Below, piece after piece: positions 10,137-22,795 of a stretch of DNA of 64,000 nucleotides. The notes under the pieces are model-generated. The model had not been told where the DNA came from and ran no database searches. It saw nothing but the letters and a program-made list of their open reading frames with translations. Origin of the DNA: Erythroxylum novogranatense (lineage: Eukaryota; Streptophyta; Magnoliopsida; Malpighiales; Erythroxylaceae); NCBI GenBank assembly GCA_029891385.1, contig CM057227.1:63613567-63677566 (forward strand), in the 5' to 3' direction. Within the stretch, counting starts at the first letter, position 1. Each line of letters begins with the position of its first letter. A program made the translations under genes and the position numbers.

Positions 10137-12048
10137 GAATTAAAGGAAGAGAAGGAAGCAAGTTGTCGTAGAGCTAAAGGAAAGAAGAGAAAGCAAAATC
10201 GTGAGCTAAGAAGAAAGAAGGAGCTTTCGGCCAAGAGGAAGGAGAGTCGTAGGAGGTTTGAAAGAAGAAGAAAAAGAAGAGAAACTACTTGTGAGAGGTA
10301 AGTTCTATCTTTGTTTATGTTAGATTCAAAAATGGGATGAAATGGAAGTTAGGGTTTGTGTAGAGATTGAAGAAAGAAAGAAGAGAAGGTAAGATCTATG
10401 GATTTTGGGGACTTCTAAGCTAAGGTCTTGGTTATTCTAGCATAGATGGCTTATGGGTAGGTTAGATTTAAATTTTATTTTACCTTTGCATGATTTTATG
10501 AATGCTATGCCTTTCTTTTAGAATGTATTTATTGAATAGACTATGGTTTAATTGAAGGAAATCAAGAAAATCCCACTCAAGACAAGGAGGAAGGGCAATC
10601 TTGAATTCGGATTCCGACATTAGGTGGGTAACATTTTTATAGTTGTTGTGTAATGGGCAAATGCCCTATGTGTGCTATCTTTGTTAAATTGTGTGTATAT
10701 TGAAAGTGTATTCCTTGATTTGAAAGAAAAGAATGAAACTATGATGATTCGATACAATGAAAGAAGCATAAAATGCTATTCTTGTGTTTGATTATATGAG
10801 CATAAATTGGTTGTGAATGGGCGAGAGAGAACCTATTTTTTTAAGTCATGTGCACGTTGACCCCCCTAGCCTTCTCCCGGTTGCCCGTTTGAGGCCTACG
10901 AGATCTGAAAATGGACTCGTCGTGTTTACGGTAAACTTCAGTTTCCGTCGTGTTTATGGAACTCTCGAGCCAATTGTGTGCATTTCATCATTTTGGTGTT
11001 ATGATGCATAATATGTGTTTTAATTGATATAAGATTCCAAGTTATGCTTTATGTGATGATTTTGGCTAATTTATGATTTATGTGATGAAGTTGAGTTATT
11101 TGTGCTTTATATGATAGACTGCAAATGTTTCAGATTCTTTATGTGTTGTATGGCTCATTACTCGATGGCTATAAAGGTGTTAGCCATTGAGCCGTGTTTG
11201 CTCACCCCATTCTCCCTCCTCAGGTGCAAATTCTAGTTGAGCGCGGAACCTTACAAGGCATCGGGCATAACTCCAAGAAACTTTAGACACTTTTGTATTA
11301 CGTTAGTAACTAGCTTTCAGAATGGCTTTATAAGCATATTAAGCATTGAGCATTTCATATGTTGTATTTTGGTACTTGATTCATGATGGGTATGATGAAT
11401 ATGCTGATATGTAATTAAAGCTATGATTGAACTCTTGAATGATTGATAAATAGATGAGAGCTCTAGTACTCTCTTCTTCATGTGAATTTGTTGATTTGTG
11501 ATCTGTGCTTGACCTTAAAAAGGGTATATGTATGAGTCTTTTGATCATTGAGTTGTTGTTGGGTTTTGTCTTGGGATAGCTTGCTGGAATTTGCAAAGGT
11601 TTATGAGTTGTGATAAGGAAAGATTTAGAGATAAGATTGGTAGTGATCTGAAAAATGTTCACTGAATATGCTTTAGTCTTTTAGCCACAATGTTTTCTTT
11701 AGTAATCCAAACAAGATGATTCTTAATTTGGATTAAACTAGAGATATATGGCTACATTTTGTAAGAAGACATCGAATTTCAATTCTGTGTCTAAGAGTCT
11801 CAAATATTGTCATGAAGTTAAGAATTGGGTGCAGTGTTGGTGCAGGAATGAAAGTCTTATCTTCCGAATTTAGGGGCAATTTTAGGATTGATAAAGATAG
11901 ATTTTGGCAAAATTCCCTTCTTTAAAGTTGTAGATATTTCTTTTATCTTTCCAACGGTATAAATTTTGTAAATTTTGGACATCTAAGTGATAAGTTATGC
12001 ATCTTATGAGTGGAGACGTTCTGGAGATGAAGTCAGACGAAGTTATTG

Positions 12049-12478
12049 TTCATCTTCATCTTCGTCTATGATGACGTCATCTTCGTCTGTGCTGACATCA
12101 TCTTCGTCTATGATGACGACATCTTCGTCTCAGTTTTGCTGACGTCATCTTCGTCTATGATGACGTCATCTTCGTCTGTGCTGATGTCATCTTCGTTTAT
12201 GATGACGTCATCTTCGTCTTAGTTTTGCTGACGTCATCTTCGTCTATGATGACGTCATCTTAGTCTGTGCTGACATCATCTTCGTCTATGATGACATCAT
12301 CTTCGTCTGTGCTGACATCATCTTTGTCTATGATGACGTCGTCTTCGTCTTAGTTTTGCTGACGTCATCTTCGTCTTTGATGATGTCATATTTATCTGTG
12401 CTGACGTCATCTTTGTCTATGATGACGTCATCTTCATCTGTACTGACGTCATCTTCGTCTTAGTTTTGCTGACATCAT
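12049..12478 (+). repeat. TGACGTCA minisatellite, 3' LTR copy
   Basis: About 19 units with the same 21-bp and 26-bp unit types as the 5' copy. I count 10 exact TGACGTCA palindromes; most of the rest are TGACATCA or TGATGTCA, that is CpG transitions. Unit order differs from the 5' LTR, so the array has changed since insertion. Confidence 0.88.
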
Positions 12479-13075
12479 CGTCTGCTTTTGGTTTTGACCC
12501 TTCTTCCGTCTTTTGGCCATAACTTTTTGCACAGACCTCCGATTAAGCTGATTTTCGAAGCGTTGGACTCCTGAGAAAATTTCCTATCTTTTTATAACTG
12601 ATTTATCAGTATTTCTTTTAAATTGAAAAAGGTGGATTGAAACAAAGTATGACGATCGGTTGGCAAAGCCTAAATATACTTCACTAATTTTAAAATTTCT
12701 TGAGCTATAGGGCTCGGATCGAGGCGATTCTTGTTTTAAATTAAACTAGAGACCTAAACCTACAATTTTTATGAGGGAACCGATCGGCAAGTAGCCTCTA
12801 AGGTTTTTGAATTTTGACGCGAAGTCAGTAAAGTGTTCAGTTTTTACTATTTTCTTTAAAAAGCATTTTGAGCATAACTTCTTCATTTCTAATCCAAATT
12901 GAGCGTTTTCAGTGGCGTTAGAATCGTTAGATCATGAGGAACAAATGTCCTTAGGAAGCCGATCTGAATTTTCATTTGGAAGTTTCCCCCCAATTTGTAG
13001 TCAGTGTGTGGTCGGTTTTGGGTCTGCTATGCTTGTGTGTTTTCGAATGTTGGGCCTCGGAGACGGGTTCCAACA

Positions 13076-13339
13076 CTTTTACATACAAATTCATCCCACC
13101 TTCATATTATTTTCCTTTTATATTAACTAACTTTTGATAAAATTGAGTTGCTTACATAACTTTTCTAATCAGAGTTAGAAATTAAACTTTCTTAATTCTG
13201 CCAACACTATTATGAACAAAACACCCTATGTTCCTTCGTCTTATAACCTTCTCCCTCTTTTAAACTTAGCCTTCTAACATTCTAACTTATTCACCAAACT
13301 AGAAACCAAATCTCGAATTGTGTCTACGGGAGATGCCAC
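13076..13339. other. Unassigned sequence right of the Tekay element
   Basis: AT-rich single-copy-looking sequence. No ORF or repeat could be supported here. Confidence 0.4.
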
Positions 13340-13503
13340 CATCAATCCTTCCCTGGCATGGAAGCAACTAGTCGGTGAGGAGCATAATGGAACATTGTAA
13401 TACACTTGTCCTCTAAAAGAATAGGGCAAAAACATATTGTTCCTAAATATAAAATTCTAACTAATGGTGAAAAATTATAGATCTCTTTATTAATGATTTT
13501 CTT
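13340..13503 (+). pseudogene. LINE ORF1-like relic, left part
   Basis: Reading plus-strand codons gives a degraded protein (LAWKQLVGEEHNGTL, stop, YTCPLKE, stop, GKNILFLNIKF, stop, VKNYRSL). It looks like the region before the DUF4283 core in L1-type ORF1 proteins and retroelement zinc-knuckle proteins. The other half is on the far side of the copia insertion, at 22796. Three or more stops make it non-coding. Weaker match than the right half. Confidence 0.4.
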
Positions 13504-15610
13504 TGATGGATCGGAAAAACAAAGCATGTTATATTTGGAGAAACTGTAGATTTCAAAACTTTTAAGAAATCATTACTTGCAGCGGAAGCAACAAATCCAA
13601 ATCATCATGCTAATCCATACATGATATGGTATAAAGATAATAAAACATAAACAAGATCAGGAATTTTACTGACTCCTTTGCTACAGCTTTAAATCCTCAC
13701 TGCGCTATCCTCTCCTTCTTTTAGTATCCGAATCCTTTGCCTTTGAATCTTTTCCTTTAGCAATCTACTTTCTCCTTGTTGTTGTATCCTCAACCAATTA
13801 GATTTACCACTTGTTCTTCAAGGACAATTAGGTTAACAAAATCCTTTGGTGGGAAAGGAGAAGAAATGTTTGGAGGAGATTTTCTTAGAAGAAGAAGAAC
13901 CAAAAATGAAACTCTTTCAATTGGTATTTTCGATTCTACCTTGCATGAAAGGAGAGAAGGTGTCAAGAACATGCAAGATGTCTTTCTTACACTCCAATTT
14001 CGGTTATGCATGAAGGGAAGAAGAGAGAGGCATCCAATGCATCACTTCTTGCATTAATCAATCATAAAATTGCCAATAAATGAGACTCTCTTCATTTATC
14101 TTTAAAATGGCTATATGAAAAGACTATAACCTAAAATTGAATAACCAATTTCGGTTTTGGCAAGAAGAAAGAAGGAAGATGGTCCATCTAATGTACATCT
14201 TTTATCTTTTATAATGAATGCAAATAGATTACATGCTAACATTAAAGGTTAACCATTAAACCATTTAATGGTAAGTTCATAACTCCATTTAATGATGATA
14301 AACCATAATAAAGAACATCTTTATTTTAGCATTTTAATGTCAAATGTGTAACTTCACAATTCACCTACAAAACTGAAATTGCTACTTCTCCTTTTAAAAA
14401 ACTTGTTTAAAAATAATTAATCTAATTAATTATATTAAACCAAAATCTAGCCCATTTCTAAATGTACATTTGGGCTTCTAATTAACCATTAATTAGACCA
14501 AGCCCAACATTCAATTATGGGCTTCTAAAACCTCCATTTATATTTCTTACTTAGCTTGATAACCTTCCTTAAAGCCAAGTGGGGAATCTTATTGACTTTG
14601 ATAATTCAAGCTCCAATAAGCCCAGAATTAATTCAATCTCATTAGAATTAATTCTAGCTTATTAACTAAATGTCATTCTACTAAAGACAATTAGTTAAAC
14701 TCTTGAATTATTAAATATTATGAGAATACATATTTTATGTCCAATTGCAAACCCTATTTAGAACCTTATTATAGCCATCCGCACAACAAAGGGTAAAATT
14801 ACCGTTTTTTCCTTATGTTGATTTTTCCTTCTAGATCTCCCGTTTTACATTATATGGTGATTAACACATAAGATCTTATCATGGAGTCAAGACTTGATGG
14901 GTAGCTAGTCCATCAAACTATTCACGCCAGTTTAATCACCAAATCTCCTTAAAACATCTAGAAGTGATGATAGCACTATAAACTCTTTATTTGAGTGAAT
15001 GTTCCCTGATACATATTTCAATTAATAATTCTAACATGCAGACACTGGACAAATACTCTGTAAAAATCCATTCTGATCATATCAAGAATTATAATGAAAC
15101 ATATATGAGTTCACCACTCATCAAGATTATGATTCATAATAAGCGAATGTTTAAATTGTATGTTTTAAGATTAAAGTAACGACCCACTTTATTCTTGAAA
15201 ACATACTTAATTCCAGATTCATTTAATAGTTCCATTATCGATAGTCTACTACTATCATGATATGAAACTCATCATTCCCTTTAAGTAAACTCCTTTACTT
15301 ATATGGAGATAAATCGCAACACTACAGTCTAAACCATAATCAAGTGACCAACTTGATTATTCAACTGTGAATCAATTAAATCAGATTCTAATAATATACA
15401 TGTTTCCCATACATCTCTATGTATATGTATATCACTTACAAAAGAATCTCGGTACCTTTTAACCAGATATATAACGCTCACATATATAAATCCAAACTCT
15501 TTTGTTTTATTAATAATAAATATTTCCATTACAAAACTGTAACTGAAGAAGATAAAGTTACATGTAAATACACTTGCTTTATAGGGCATTATATTTACAT
15601 AACTCCAACA
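13504..15610 (-). repeat. 3' LTR of the minus-strand copia element
   Basis: On the plus strand runs from TGATGGATCGG (TGTTGGATCGG in the other copy) to CTCCAACA. It contains a ~92-codon frame (13776-14057) that is also present in the other LTR copy; this is LTR sequence, not a separate gene. Confidence 0.93.
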
Positions 15611-15625
15611 ATCTCCCACTTTCCC
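15611..15625 (-). other. Polypurine tract of the minus-strand copia element
   Basis: On the minus strand GGGAAAGTGGGAGAT immediately precedes the LTR opening TGTTGGAG. Confidence 0.8.
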
Positions 15626-16183
15626 TAAAGCAAGTTTGACATATCCCTCATTCCCATCCCTTCTGGGTGACCCTCAAAGCTCTTTTGAGTCAATGTCTTT
15701 GTGAATGGATTAGCAAGGTTTTGCCTTGTGGGAATCTTTACCACATCCACCTCTCCACGTTGTATTATCTCCCTTATGAGATGATACTTTCGCTCAATAT
15801 GTTTGGCAGTTTTGTAGTTCTGAGGTTCTTTAGAATTAGTCACTGCCCTAATATTATCACAATAAAGTGTAATAGCTTTTTCTTCCTCTAGAACTACCTC
15901 CAAATCATTTAGGAACTTTCGGAGCCAACCAGACTACTTCCTTTGCTGCTTCACAAGCGGCAACATACTCAGCCTCCATAGTCGAATCAGCAATACAAGA
16001 TTGTTTGACACTCCTCCAAACTATGGCTCCACCTCCTAAAGTAAATATAGAACCAGAAGTTGATTTCCTTGAATCAACATCTGATTGGAAATCATAATCT
16101 GTATATCCTATCGAAATACAGCCATCCCTTAACAATAGATAACATTCCCACATCATTCCCAATGAGCAGAATGTCATCAACAT
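15625..16183 (-). pseudogene. RNase H of the minus-strand copia element
   Basis: Read on the minus strand: GYTDYDFQSDVDSRKSTSG, then a segment with WRSVKQSCIADSTMEAEYVA (RNase H catalytic Glu region), a frame break near 15905, then ITLYCDNIRAV, KHIERKYHLIRE and FTKTLTQKSFEGH. All are copia RNase H landmarks. The N-terminal part of the domain and its connection to RT are missing through deletion. Confidence 0.85.
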
Positions 16184-16913
16184 ATAGGATTAGGAAAGTA
16201 ACCTTACATTCTTGTATTCTTTTATAAACACAAGGCTCATCTAGGTTTTATATCAACCCATAGGTTTCGATAGCCTTATCAAACCTAATGTTTCAAGACC
16301 TAGATGCTTGCTTAAGTCCATAAATGGACCTTTTCAACTTGCAAACCTTATGCTCATTACCTGGCTCAATGAATCCTTCAGGTTGAACCATATAAATGGT
16401 CTCCTCAAGATCCCCATTAAGAAATGTGGTCTTGACATCCATTTTTTATATTTCATAATCGAAATAGGCTGTTATGGCCAAAAGAATCCTGATGGACTTA
16501 AGCATGGCAACCGGAGAAAAAGTCTCCTCATAGTCTATACCCTCTTTTTGAGTATAGCCTTTAGCTACCAATCTAGCTTTAAAGGTCTCTACCTTTCCAT
16601 CCGATCCCCTTTTCCTTTTGTAGATCCATTTACACCCTATGGCTCTTAGACCTGGTGGTAGATCTATAAGGACCCAGACTTCATTAGTATACATGGAATC
16701 TATTTTCGATTCCATCTCCTTGAGCCATTTTCTTGCATAAATATCATTAATAGCCTGTGTATACGTAATGGGATCTATTTTTTCTTGGTCTGAGATGGCA
16801 GTTAAGCCTTCTCCTAGACCCAGATACCTATCTGGCTGTCTCACAACCCTCCCACTACGTCTAGGTACTACTTGATGTTTAGGTTGCATATTCGATTCAA
16901 CTCTTGAATCCAT
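16170..16913 (-). pseudogene. Reverse transcriptase of the minus-strand copia element, internally deleted
   Basis: The first part is readable from 16913: GCKWIYKRKRGSDGKVETFK, ARLVAKGYTQKEGIDYEETF, SPVAMLKSIR. Behind two stops it continues as [18 protein letters not shown] and then the catalytic YVDDILLIGNDVGM near 16180. A few codons later the sequence jumps straight into GYTDYDFQSDVDS of RNase H. In relatives roughly 130-140 residues lie between these points, so about 0.4 kb has been lost. Confidence 0.85.
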
Positions 16914-16922
16914 TTCGACATC

Positions 16923-18224
16923 TTATTCTGTCATATCCAAAACAACTCTTGGTTTGGATGACATAGCTAACTCCTTTAGTACTACTTCACTTCTTCCTTT
17001 GTGATTTCTCACAAACTCTTCCTCTAAGAAGGTCGCATTTGTCGACACAAATACCTTTCTTTCCTGAGGACTGTAAAAATAGTACCCTCGAGTTCCAATA
17101 GGATATCCTACAAATAAACATACTTCTAACCTTGGTTCCATCTTTGTGGATTCAGGCTTTAAAACATGGGCTGGGCAGCCCCAAGTCCTCAAGTGCCTCA
17201 ATGAAGGCACTCGACCAGTCCACAACTCCCTAGGTATTTTAGGCACCGATTTGGATGGAGCAAAGTTAAGAAGATACGTTGCCATTTGTATGGCATATCC
17301 CCAGAACGATTCTGGAAGGCTAGCATAGGACATCATTGATCTTACCATTTCTAATAGAGTTCTATTTCTCCTCTCTACTACACCATTTTGTTGAGGTGTT
17401 CGAGGAGCTGACAAATTTGAAACAATTCCATTGTCAATTAAATATTGCTGGAACTCTCCAGATAAGTACTCACCACCTCGATCTAATCAAAGTCGTTTTA
17501 ATGGCTTGCCAAGTTGCTTCTCAGCTTCAGCTTTGAATTCTTTGAACTTTTCAAAGGATTCACTCTTTTCATGCATCAAATACAAATAGCCATGTCTTGA
17601 GTAATCATCTATAAAAGTTATGAAGTATTCATAACCTCCTTTAGCTTGTACATTCATGGGCCCACACATATCAGTATGTACCAGGTCCAATGTGGATTCG
17701 GATATGTTTCCTTTAGAAGGAAATGAGGCTTTGGTCATTTTTCCTTTAATACAAGATTCACAGGCGGTTAATGGATCACTATCCAAGCCCATAAGGATCC
17801 CGTCCTTTACCAACCTATCAAGTCTTTTCTGATTGATATGACCTATTCTTAAGTGCCACAGATACTTTGAATTAATGATAGAGATATTGGAATGTCTTGG
17901 TTTTATTAATTCTGTGGTGTTTAGTGAGCCTTTTATAGGTTCTATAAAAAACAATCCTTGTTTAGTTATCGCATCACAAATAAATTCCTTATTCTCATAT
18001 ATTGAAACAACCTTTTCAAAATATAAGGAATAACCAGATTTTATTAGACAAAAAACAGAAACCATGTTCCTTACAATCATAGGCATGTAATAAACATCCT
18101 CCAAATATAACCTATGACCACTAGGAAAATCCAAGATAACTACTCCCACTGATTCTGCTGAAACAGAGGAGCCATCTGCTATCTTGACTTGAAATTGGCC
18201 TTTAGGTAGTCTTCTCCTTTGCAA
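16923..18224 (-). pseudogene. Integrase of the minus-strand copia element
   Basis: From 18224 downward: protease tail, the gag-pre-integrase zinc region (KYLWHLRIGHINQKRLDRLV and CESCIKGKMTKASFPSKG), and the catalytic core (LVHTDMCGPM, YFITFIDDYSRHGYLYLM). Stops lie near 17486, where relatives have a conserved Asp block. The frame resumes with SAPRTPQQNGVVERRNRTLL, containing the third catalytic Glu, and the WGCPAHV block. Broken by nonsense codons; no activity expected. Confidence 0.88.
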
Positions 18225-18230
18225 GAACCC

Positions 18231-19157
18231 CTACAACGAATTACAAACATGGTTAGTGGCTCCTGAATCTAATATCCAAGTAGTAGATAAATCTGCCACA
18301 TTTCTAGTTCCTAACAAACTTAGGAAACCCATACCTTGTTTACTTTTGAGGGACTCTAGGTAGAATGGACAGTTTCTTTTCCAGTGACCTATCTCATCAC
18401 AGTGGAAACACTTTCCTTTGATGTTCTCTTTGGCCTTCTTTTTCATAGGTTTGGCCTTGACCCCTGTTTGGGCCTTCTTTTTCGTTGGACCCTTCTTCTT
18501 TTCTTTGCCCTTACCCTTGGGCTTAGAACAAGAAGCTACATTAGCTTCTGACCCATGAGCCTTAATATTCAATATCTCCTCCGTGTTCTGGAGGGTATTC
18601 ATCAACTCACTCAAGGTGTAATCCTTATTGTTGAGCTCATAGTCCAACTTAAACTGTTGAAAAGAAGAGTTTAAGCTATTGATGATCATAATCATCTGCG
18701 TGTCTGCATCCATATCCACCCCAAGCATCACAACCTCAGTGACCACAGAGATTACCTTCATCATGTAATCCCGCACCAGTTCACCAGGTCTTTGTCTAAG
18801 ATTATGAAACGTTTGCATAGTTTTCACTCTTGCAGACCTTGTCCTCACACCAAATATCTCATGTAGGTGATGGACCATTGCACTAGAAGTTTTCATACAA
18901 GTAATTTGCTTTTGCAACATGCCACTGACAGAAGCCAGGATATAACACTTAGTAGTCTTGTCAACATTCTGCCAACGCTCATGTTGTTGGACTTGCTCAG
19001 GAGTTGAAGCTTCACTTGGAGGTGTAGGCTCATTTTCAGTTAACACTCATGAAATACGTTCATATTGAAGAATAATGTCAAGGTTATGTCTCCATTCTTT
19101 AAAATTGTCTCTGTTTTCCAATTTGTTATTAGTCAAGAGCAAAGTGAGAGGATTCAT
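18231..19157 (-). pseudogene. gag and start of protease of the minus-strand copia element
   Basis: ATG at 19157-19155 opens MNPLTLLLTNN; one TGA at about codon 37 (ERIS-stop-VLTENEP, likely TGG to TGA) splits it from the 271-codon open part. The gag core contains RVKTMQTFHNLRQRPGELV. A Lys-rich stretch and one CCHC knuckle (CFHCDEIGHWKRNC) follow. The protease site WILDSGATNHVC lies at the end, with the catalytic D-S-G intact. A stop separates it from the integrase part. Confidence 0.88.
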
Positions 19158-20668
19158 TTTGTGGTTGATTATGTCTGAAAATATATATTATTAAAATATG
19201 AGCATACTAGTCAACAATTAATGGAACTTTGTATAAAATCATGATGCATGTATGCATGATGATAGATTTAACAAAACTTAAAAAATTAAAACCTTATACG
19301 ACGGTTATTTTTCTTATCTATAATAGACTAAGTGATGGTGGGCCATCTTATCCATTAAAAGAAAAACTGGGACCCTCCCACTCAAAAAATTACCAAGCAT
19401 CTCATGCTCAATTTTTTAAGAAGTGTCTTAATTTGGTCCATACTTTTACCAATAGAGCTACGGTAGGTAGTTTATTGATAAAAAATGTTGAGTGTTTAAC
19501 CATTTGATTCATACACTAAAGATACCTGCAAACCATGCCTCGGTGGGAGGTCACATTTGCTATCAATAAGTGGACTTATCCTTAAGGAGACCCATACCAT
19601 GCAAGATCTAAGATCTATGCCCTCCGATGAGGAGTAACACTTCACCACATGCAAATGGGCCATCATTTGGAGACCATGGACTCTCATATGAGCATCCTCT
19701 CCCACTCAATCTTTTTGGGCTTTAAGTTTTTAATTACAATCTTGTCTAGATGCAATTTATTATCCATCTTATATTGTTTCATTATATATCTCATACATAA
19801 TGAATGCATGGCAACGCCTGGGGTTGACAATTTTCTAAATGACATGCAATCACATAATATCACATATTATAAGCATTCATTTCTCCATTCATCACATGAA
19901 CTAATAAAGCCAATTTTAATTGTCCATCCTAGAAACATTAAAAAAATTACAACAAGCCTTTTAGGCCCAAAGTATTCTTCTTGGACTTGGATCTTCTGCT
20001 TCGAACTCTTCACTCACATGATCCGGCCCATTCGATAAACAAAATGTAATGGAACATTTTAAAACCGAAATTTGTCACTTTGAAAAAAAAAATTCCAACA
20101 CTAGATTTTTAGAAAACCGATTCTTTGTTATGACAAAAAATTCCAGCACTAGTTTTTATTAAAACCGAAAATTATTCCATGAAAATAAAAACCAGCACTT
20201 AGTATTTTATCAAAACCAAAATTGGATTCTATGAAACAAAAATCCAGCACTTGTTTTTACAATAAAAACCGAAATGTGATCCATTGAAACAAAATTACAG
20301 CATCTTTGTTTTCACAAAACTTATGCCAATACACAAAAGGATACACCGGAAAAAATTTACCTCTCCATTTGTTCAATCCATGGCTGCTCCATCTTCATCA
20401 TTACTTCAATTTGTACATTACAAAATAAAAATATATATAAAAAAAATGAAGTCAATGAGGAAACATGGTGATGATAGACCACCCTCCTTGTTACAACCAA
20501 ATGAAGAAATCTTACAAGGTAAATTTAACTTCTATGGACAACCAAAAGAGCAACATATACACCATATATATTTCTATATATTTCTATCACATAAAAATAT
20601 GCAGGATGCGCATAAAAATTGCCAACCCATGCATCAAATATATAGGAACCAAAATCATGCATTAGAAA
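19158..20668 (-). other. Untranslated leader of the minus-strand copia element
   Basis: About 1.5 kb between the primer binding site and gag, with no supported coding region. It contains the ~51-bp degenerate repeats listed separately. A long leader is common in large plant LTR retrotransposons and normally carries dimerisation and packaging signals. Confidence 0.7.
20061..20317 (-). repeat. ~51-bp degenerate tandem repeats in the copia leader
   Basis: Five diverged units begin with AAAACCGA or AAAACCAA at 20061, 20113, 20161, 20212 and 20265 (spacing 52, 48, 51 and 53 bases). Each also has a CCAACAC, CCAGCAC or ACAGCATC block about 38 bases in. Confidence 0.75.
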
Positions 20669-20683
20669 CCGACTCTGATACCA
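20669..20683 (-). other. Primer binding site of the minus-strand copia element
   Basis: On the minus strand TGGTATCAGAGTCGG follows the 5' LTR end (CCAACA) after two bases. Complementary to initiator tRNA-Met. Confidence 0.85.
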
Positions 20684-20685
20684 AT

Positions 20686-22795
20686 TGTTGGATCGGAAAA
20701 AACAAAGCATGCTATATTTGGAGAAACTGTAGATTTCAAAATTTTTAAGAAATCATTACTTGCAGCGGAAGCAACAAATCCAAATCATCATGCTAATCCA
20801 TACATGATATGGTATAAAGATAATAAAACATAAACAAGATCAGGAGTTTTACTGACTCCTTTGCTACAGCTTTAAATCCTCGCTGCGCTATCCTCTCCTT
20901 CTTCTAGTATCCAAATCCTTTGCCTTTGAATCTTTTCCTTTAGCAATCTACTTTCTCCTTATTGTTGTATCCTCAACCAATTAGATTTACCACTTGTTCT
21001 TCAAGGACAATTAGGTTAACAAAATCCTTTGGTGGGAAAGGAGAAGAAATGTTTGGAGGAGATTTTCTTAGAAGAAGAAGAACAAAAAATAAAACTCTTT
21101 CAATTGGTATTTTCGATTCTACCTTACATGAAAGGAGAGAAGGTGTCAAGAACATGCAAGATGTCTTTCTTACACTCCAATTTCGGTTATGCATGAAGGG
21201 AAGAAGAGAGAGGCATCCAATGCATCACTTCTTGCATTAATCAATCATAAAATTGCCAATAAATGAGACTCTCTTCATTTATCTTTAAAATGGCTATATG
21301 AAAAGACTATAACCTAAAATTGAATAACCAATTTCGGTTTTGGCAAGAAGAAAGAAGGAAGATGGTCCATCTAATGTACATCTTTTATCTTTTATCTAAT
21401 GAATGCAAAAAGGTTACATGCTAACATTAAAAGATAACCATTAAACCATTTAATGGTAAGTTCATAACTCCATTTAATGATGATAAACCATAATAAAGAC
21501 CATCTTTATTTTAGCATTTTAATGTGAAATGTGTAGTTTCACACTTCACCTAACAAAACCGAAATTGCTACTTCTCCTTTAAAAAAATTGTTTTAATGTA
21601 ATTAACCTAATTAATTACATTAGACCAAAATCTAGCCCATTTCTAAATGTACATTTGGGCTTCTAATTAACCATTAATTAGACCAAGCCCAACATTCAAT
21701 TATGGGCTTCTAAAACCTCCATTTATATTTCTTACTTAGCTTGATAACCTTCCTTAAAGCCAAGTGGACAATCTTATTGACTTTGATAATTCAAGCTCCA
21801 ATAAGCCCAGAATTAATTTAATCTCATTAGAATTAATTCTAGCTTATTAACTAAATGTCATTCCACTAAAGATAATTAGTTGAACTCTTGAATTATTAAA
21901 TATTATGATAATACATATTTTATGTCCAATTGCAAACCCTATTTAGAACCTTATTATAGCCATCCGCACAATAAAGGATAAAATTACCGTTTTGCCCTTA
22001 TGTTGGTTTTTCCTTCTAGATCTCCCGATTTACATTATATGGTGATTAACACACAAGATCTTATCTTGGTGTCAAGACTTGATGGGTAGCTAGTCCATCA
22101 AACTACTGGCGCCAGTTTAATCACCAAATCCCCTTAAAACATCTAGAATTGATGATAGCACTATAAACTCTTTATTTGAGTGAATGTTCCCTGATACATG
22201 TTTCAATTAATAATTCCAACATGCAGACACTGGATAAATACTCTATAAAAATCCATTCTGATCATATCAAAAATTATAATGAAACATATATGAGTTCACC
22301 ACTCATCAAGATTATGATTCATAATAAGCGAATGCTTAAGTTGTATGTTTTAAGATTAAAGTAACGACCCACTTTATTCTTGAAAACATACTTGATTCCA
22401 AATTCATTTAATAGTGCCATTATCGATAGTCTACTACTATCATGATATGAAACTCATCATTCCCTTTAAGTAAACTCCTTTACTTATATGGAGATAAATC
22501 GCAATACTACAGTCTAAACCATAATCAAGTGACCAACTTGATTATTCAACTGTAAATCAATTAATTCATATTCTAATAATATACATGTTTCCCATACATC
22601 TCTATGTATATGTATATTACTTACAAATGAATCTTGGTACCTTTTGACCAGATATATAACGCTCACATAGATAAAACCAAACTCTATTGTTTTATTAATA
22701 ATAAATATTTCCATTACAAAACTGTAACTGAAGAAGATAAAGTTACATGTAAATACACTTGCTTTCCAGAGCACTATATTTACATAACTCCAACA
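20686..22795 (-). repeat. 5' LTR of the minus-strand copia element
   Basis: On the plus strand runs from TGTTGGATCGG to CTCCAACA; about 97% identical to the left LTR where compared. One visible difference is a TCTAATG/TAATG indel near 21396. Confidence 0.93.

Larger units (their letters stand above)
3929..13075 (+). mobile_element. Tekay/Del-type Ty3 chromovirus, 5' LTR truncated
   Basis: Order: truncated 5' LTR, primer binding site, gag, protease, RT, RNase H, integrase with C-terminal chromodomain, polypurine tract, 3' LTR. Gag beginning MPPRIRTRG, the chromodomain and the long LTR point to the Tekay (Del) clade. The 3' LTR is 3283 bp, but the 5' copy keeps only its last 958 bp. No target duplication can be tested because the 5' end is lost. 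All coding parts carry nonsense codons or frameshifts. Confidence 0.9.
9793..13075 (+). repeat. Complete 3' LTR of the Tekay element (3283 bp)
   Basis: Runs from TGTTGGGCC to CCAACA. From the left it holds the end of pol, a (TA)n run, a purine-rich stretch, a TATA motif near 10130, a long unannotated central part, the TGACGTCA minisatellite, and the ~600-bp end shared with the truncated 5' LTR. Short frames inside it (for example 10817-11011) match nothing I recognise and lack coding character. Confidence 0.9.
13504..22795 (-). mobile_element. Complete Ty1/copia retrotransposon, minus strand
   Basis: Two long LTRs (2107 and 2110 bp), polypurine tract, pol, gag, leader and primer binding site stand in the correct order on the minus strand. 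The 5-bp target duplication TTCTT is perfect: 13499-13503 and 22796-22800. In the first ~245 aligned LTR bases I count seven substitutions and one 1-base indel, about 3%, so the insertion is fairly young. gag-pol nevertheless has several stops and an internal deletion in RT/RNase H. The copia sublineage could not be fixed. Confidence 0.95.

Noticed and set aside
13776..14057. 92-codon frame repeated at 20962-21240, with a minus-strand partner
   Set aside because: Both copies lie at the same place in the two LTRs of one copia element. Similarity is due to LTR identity; there is no family match or start context.
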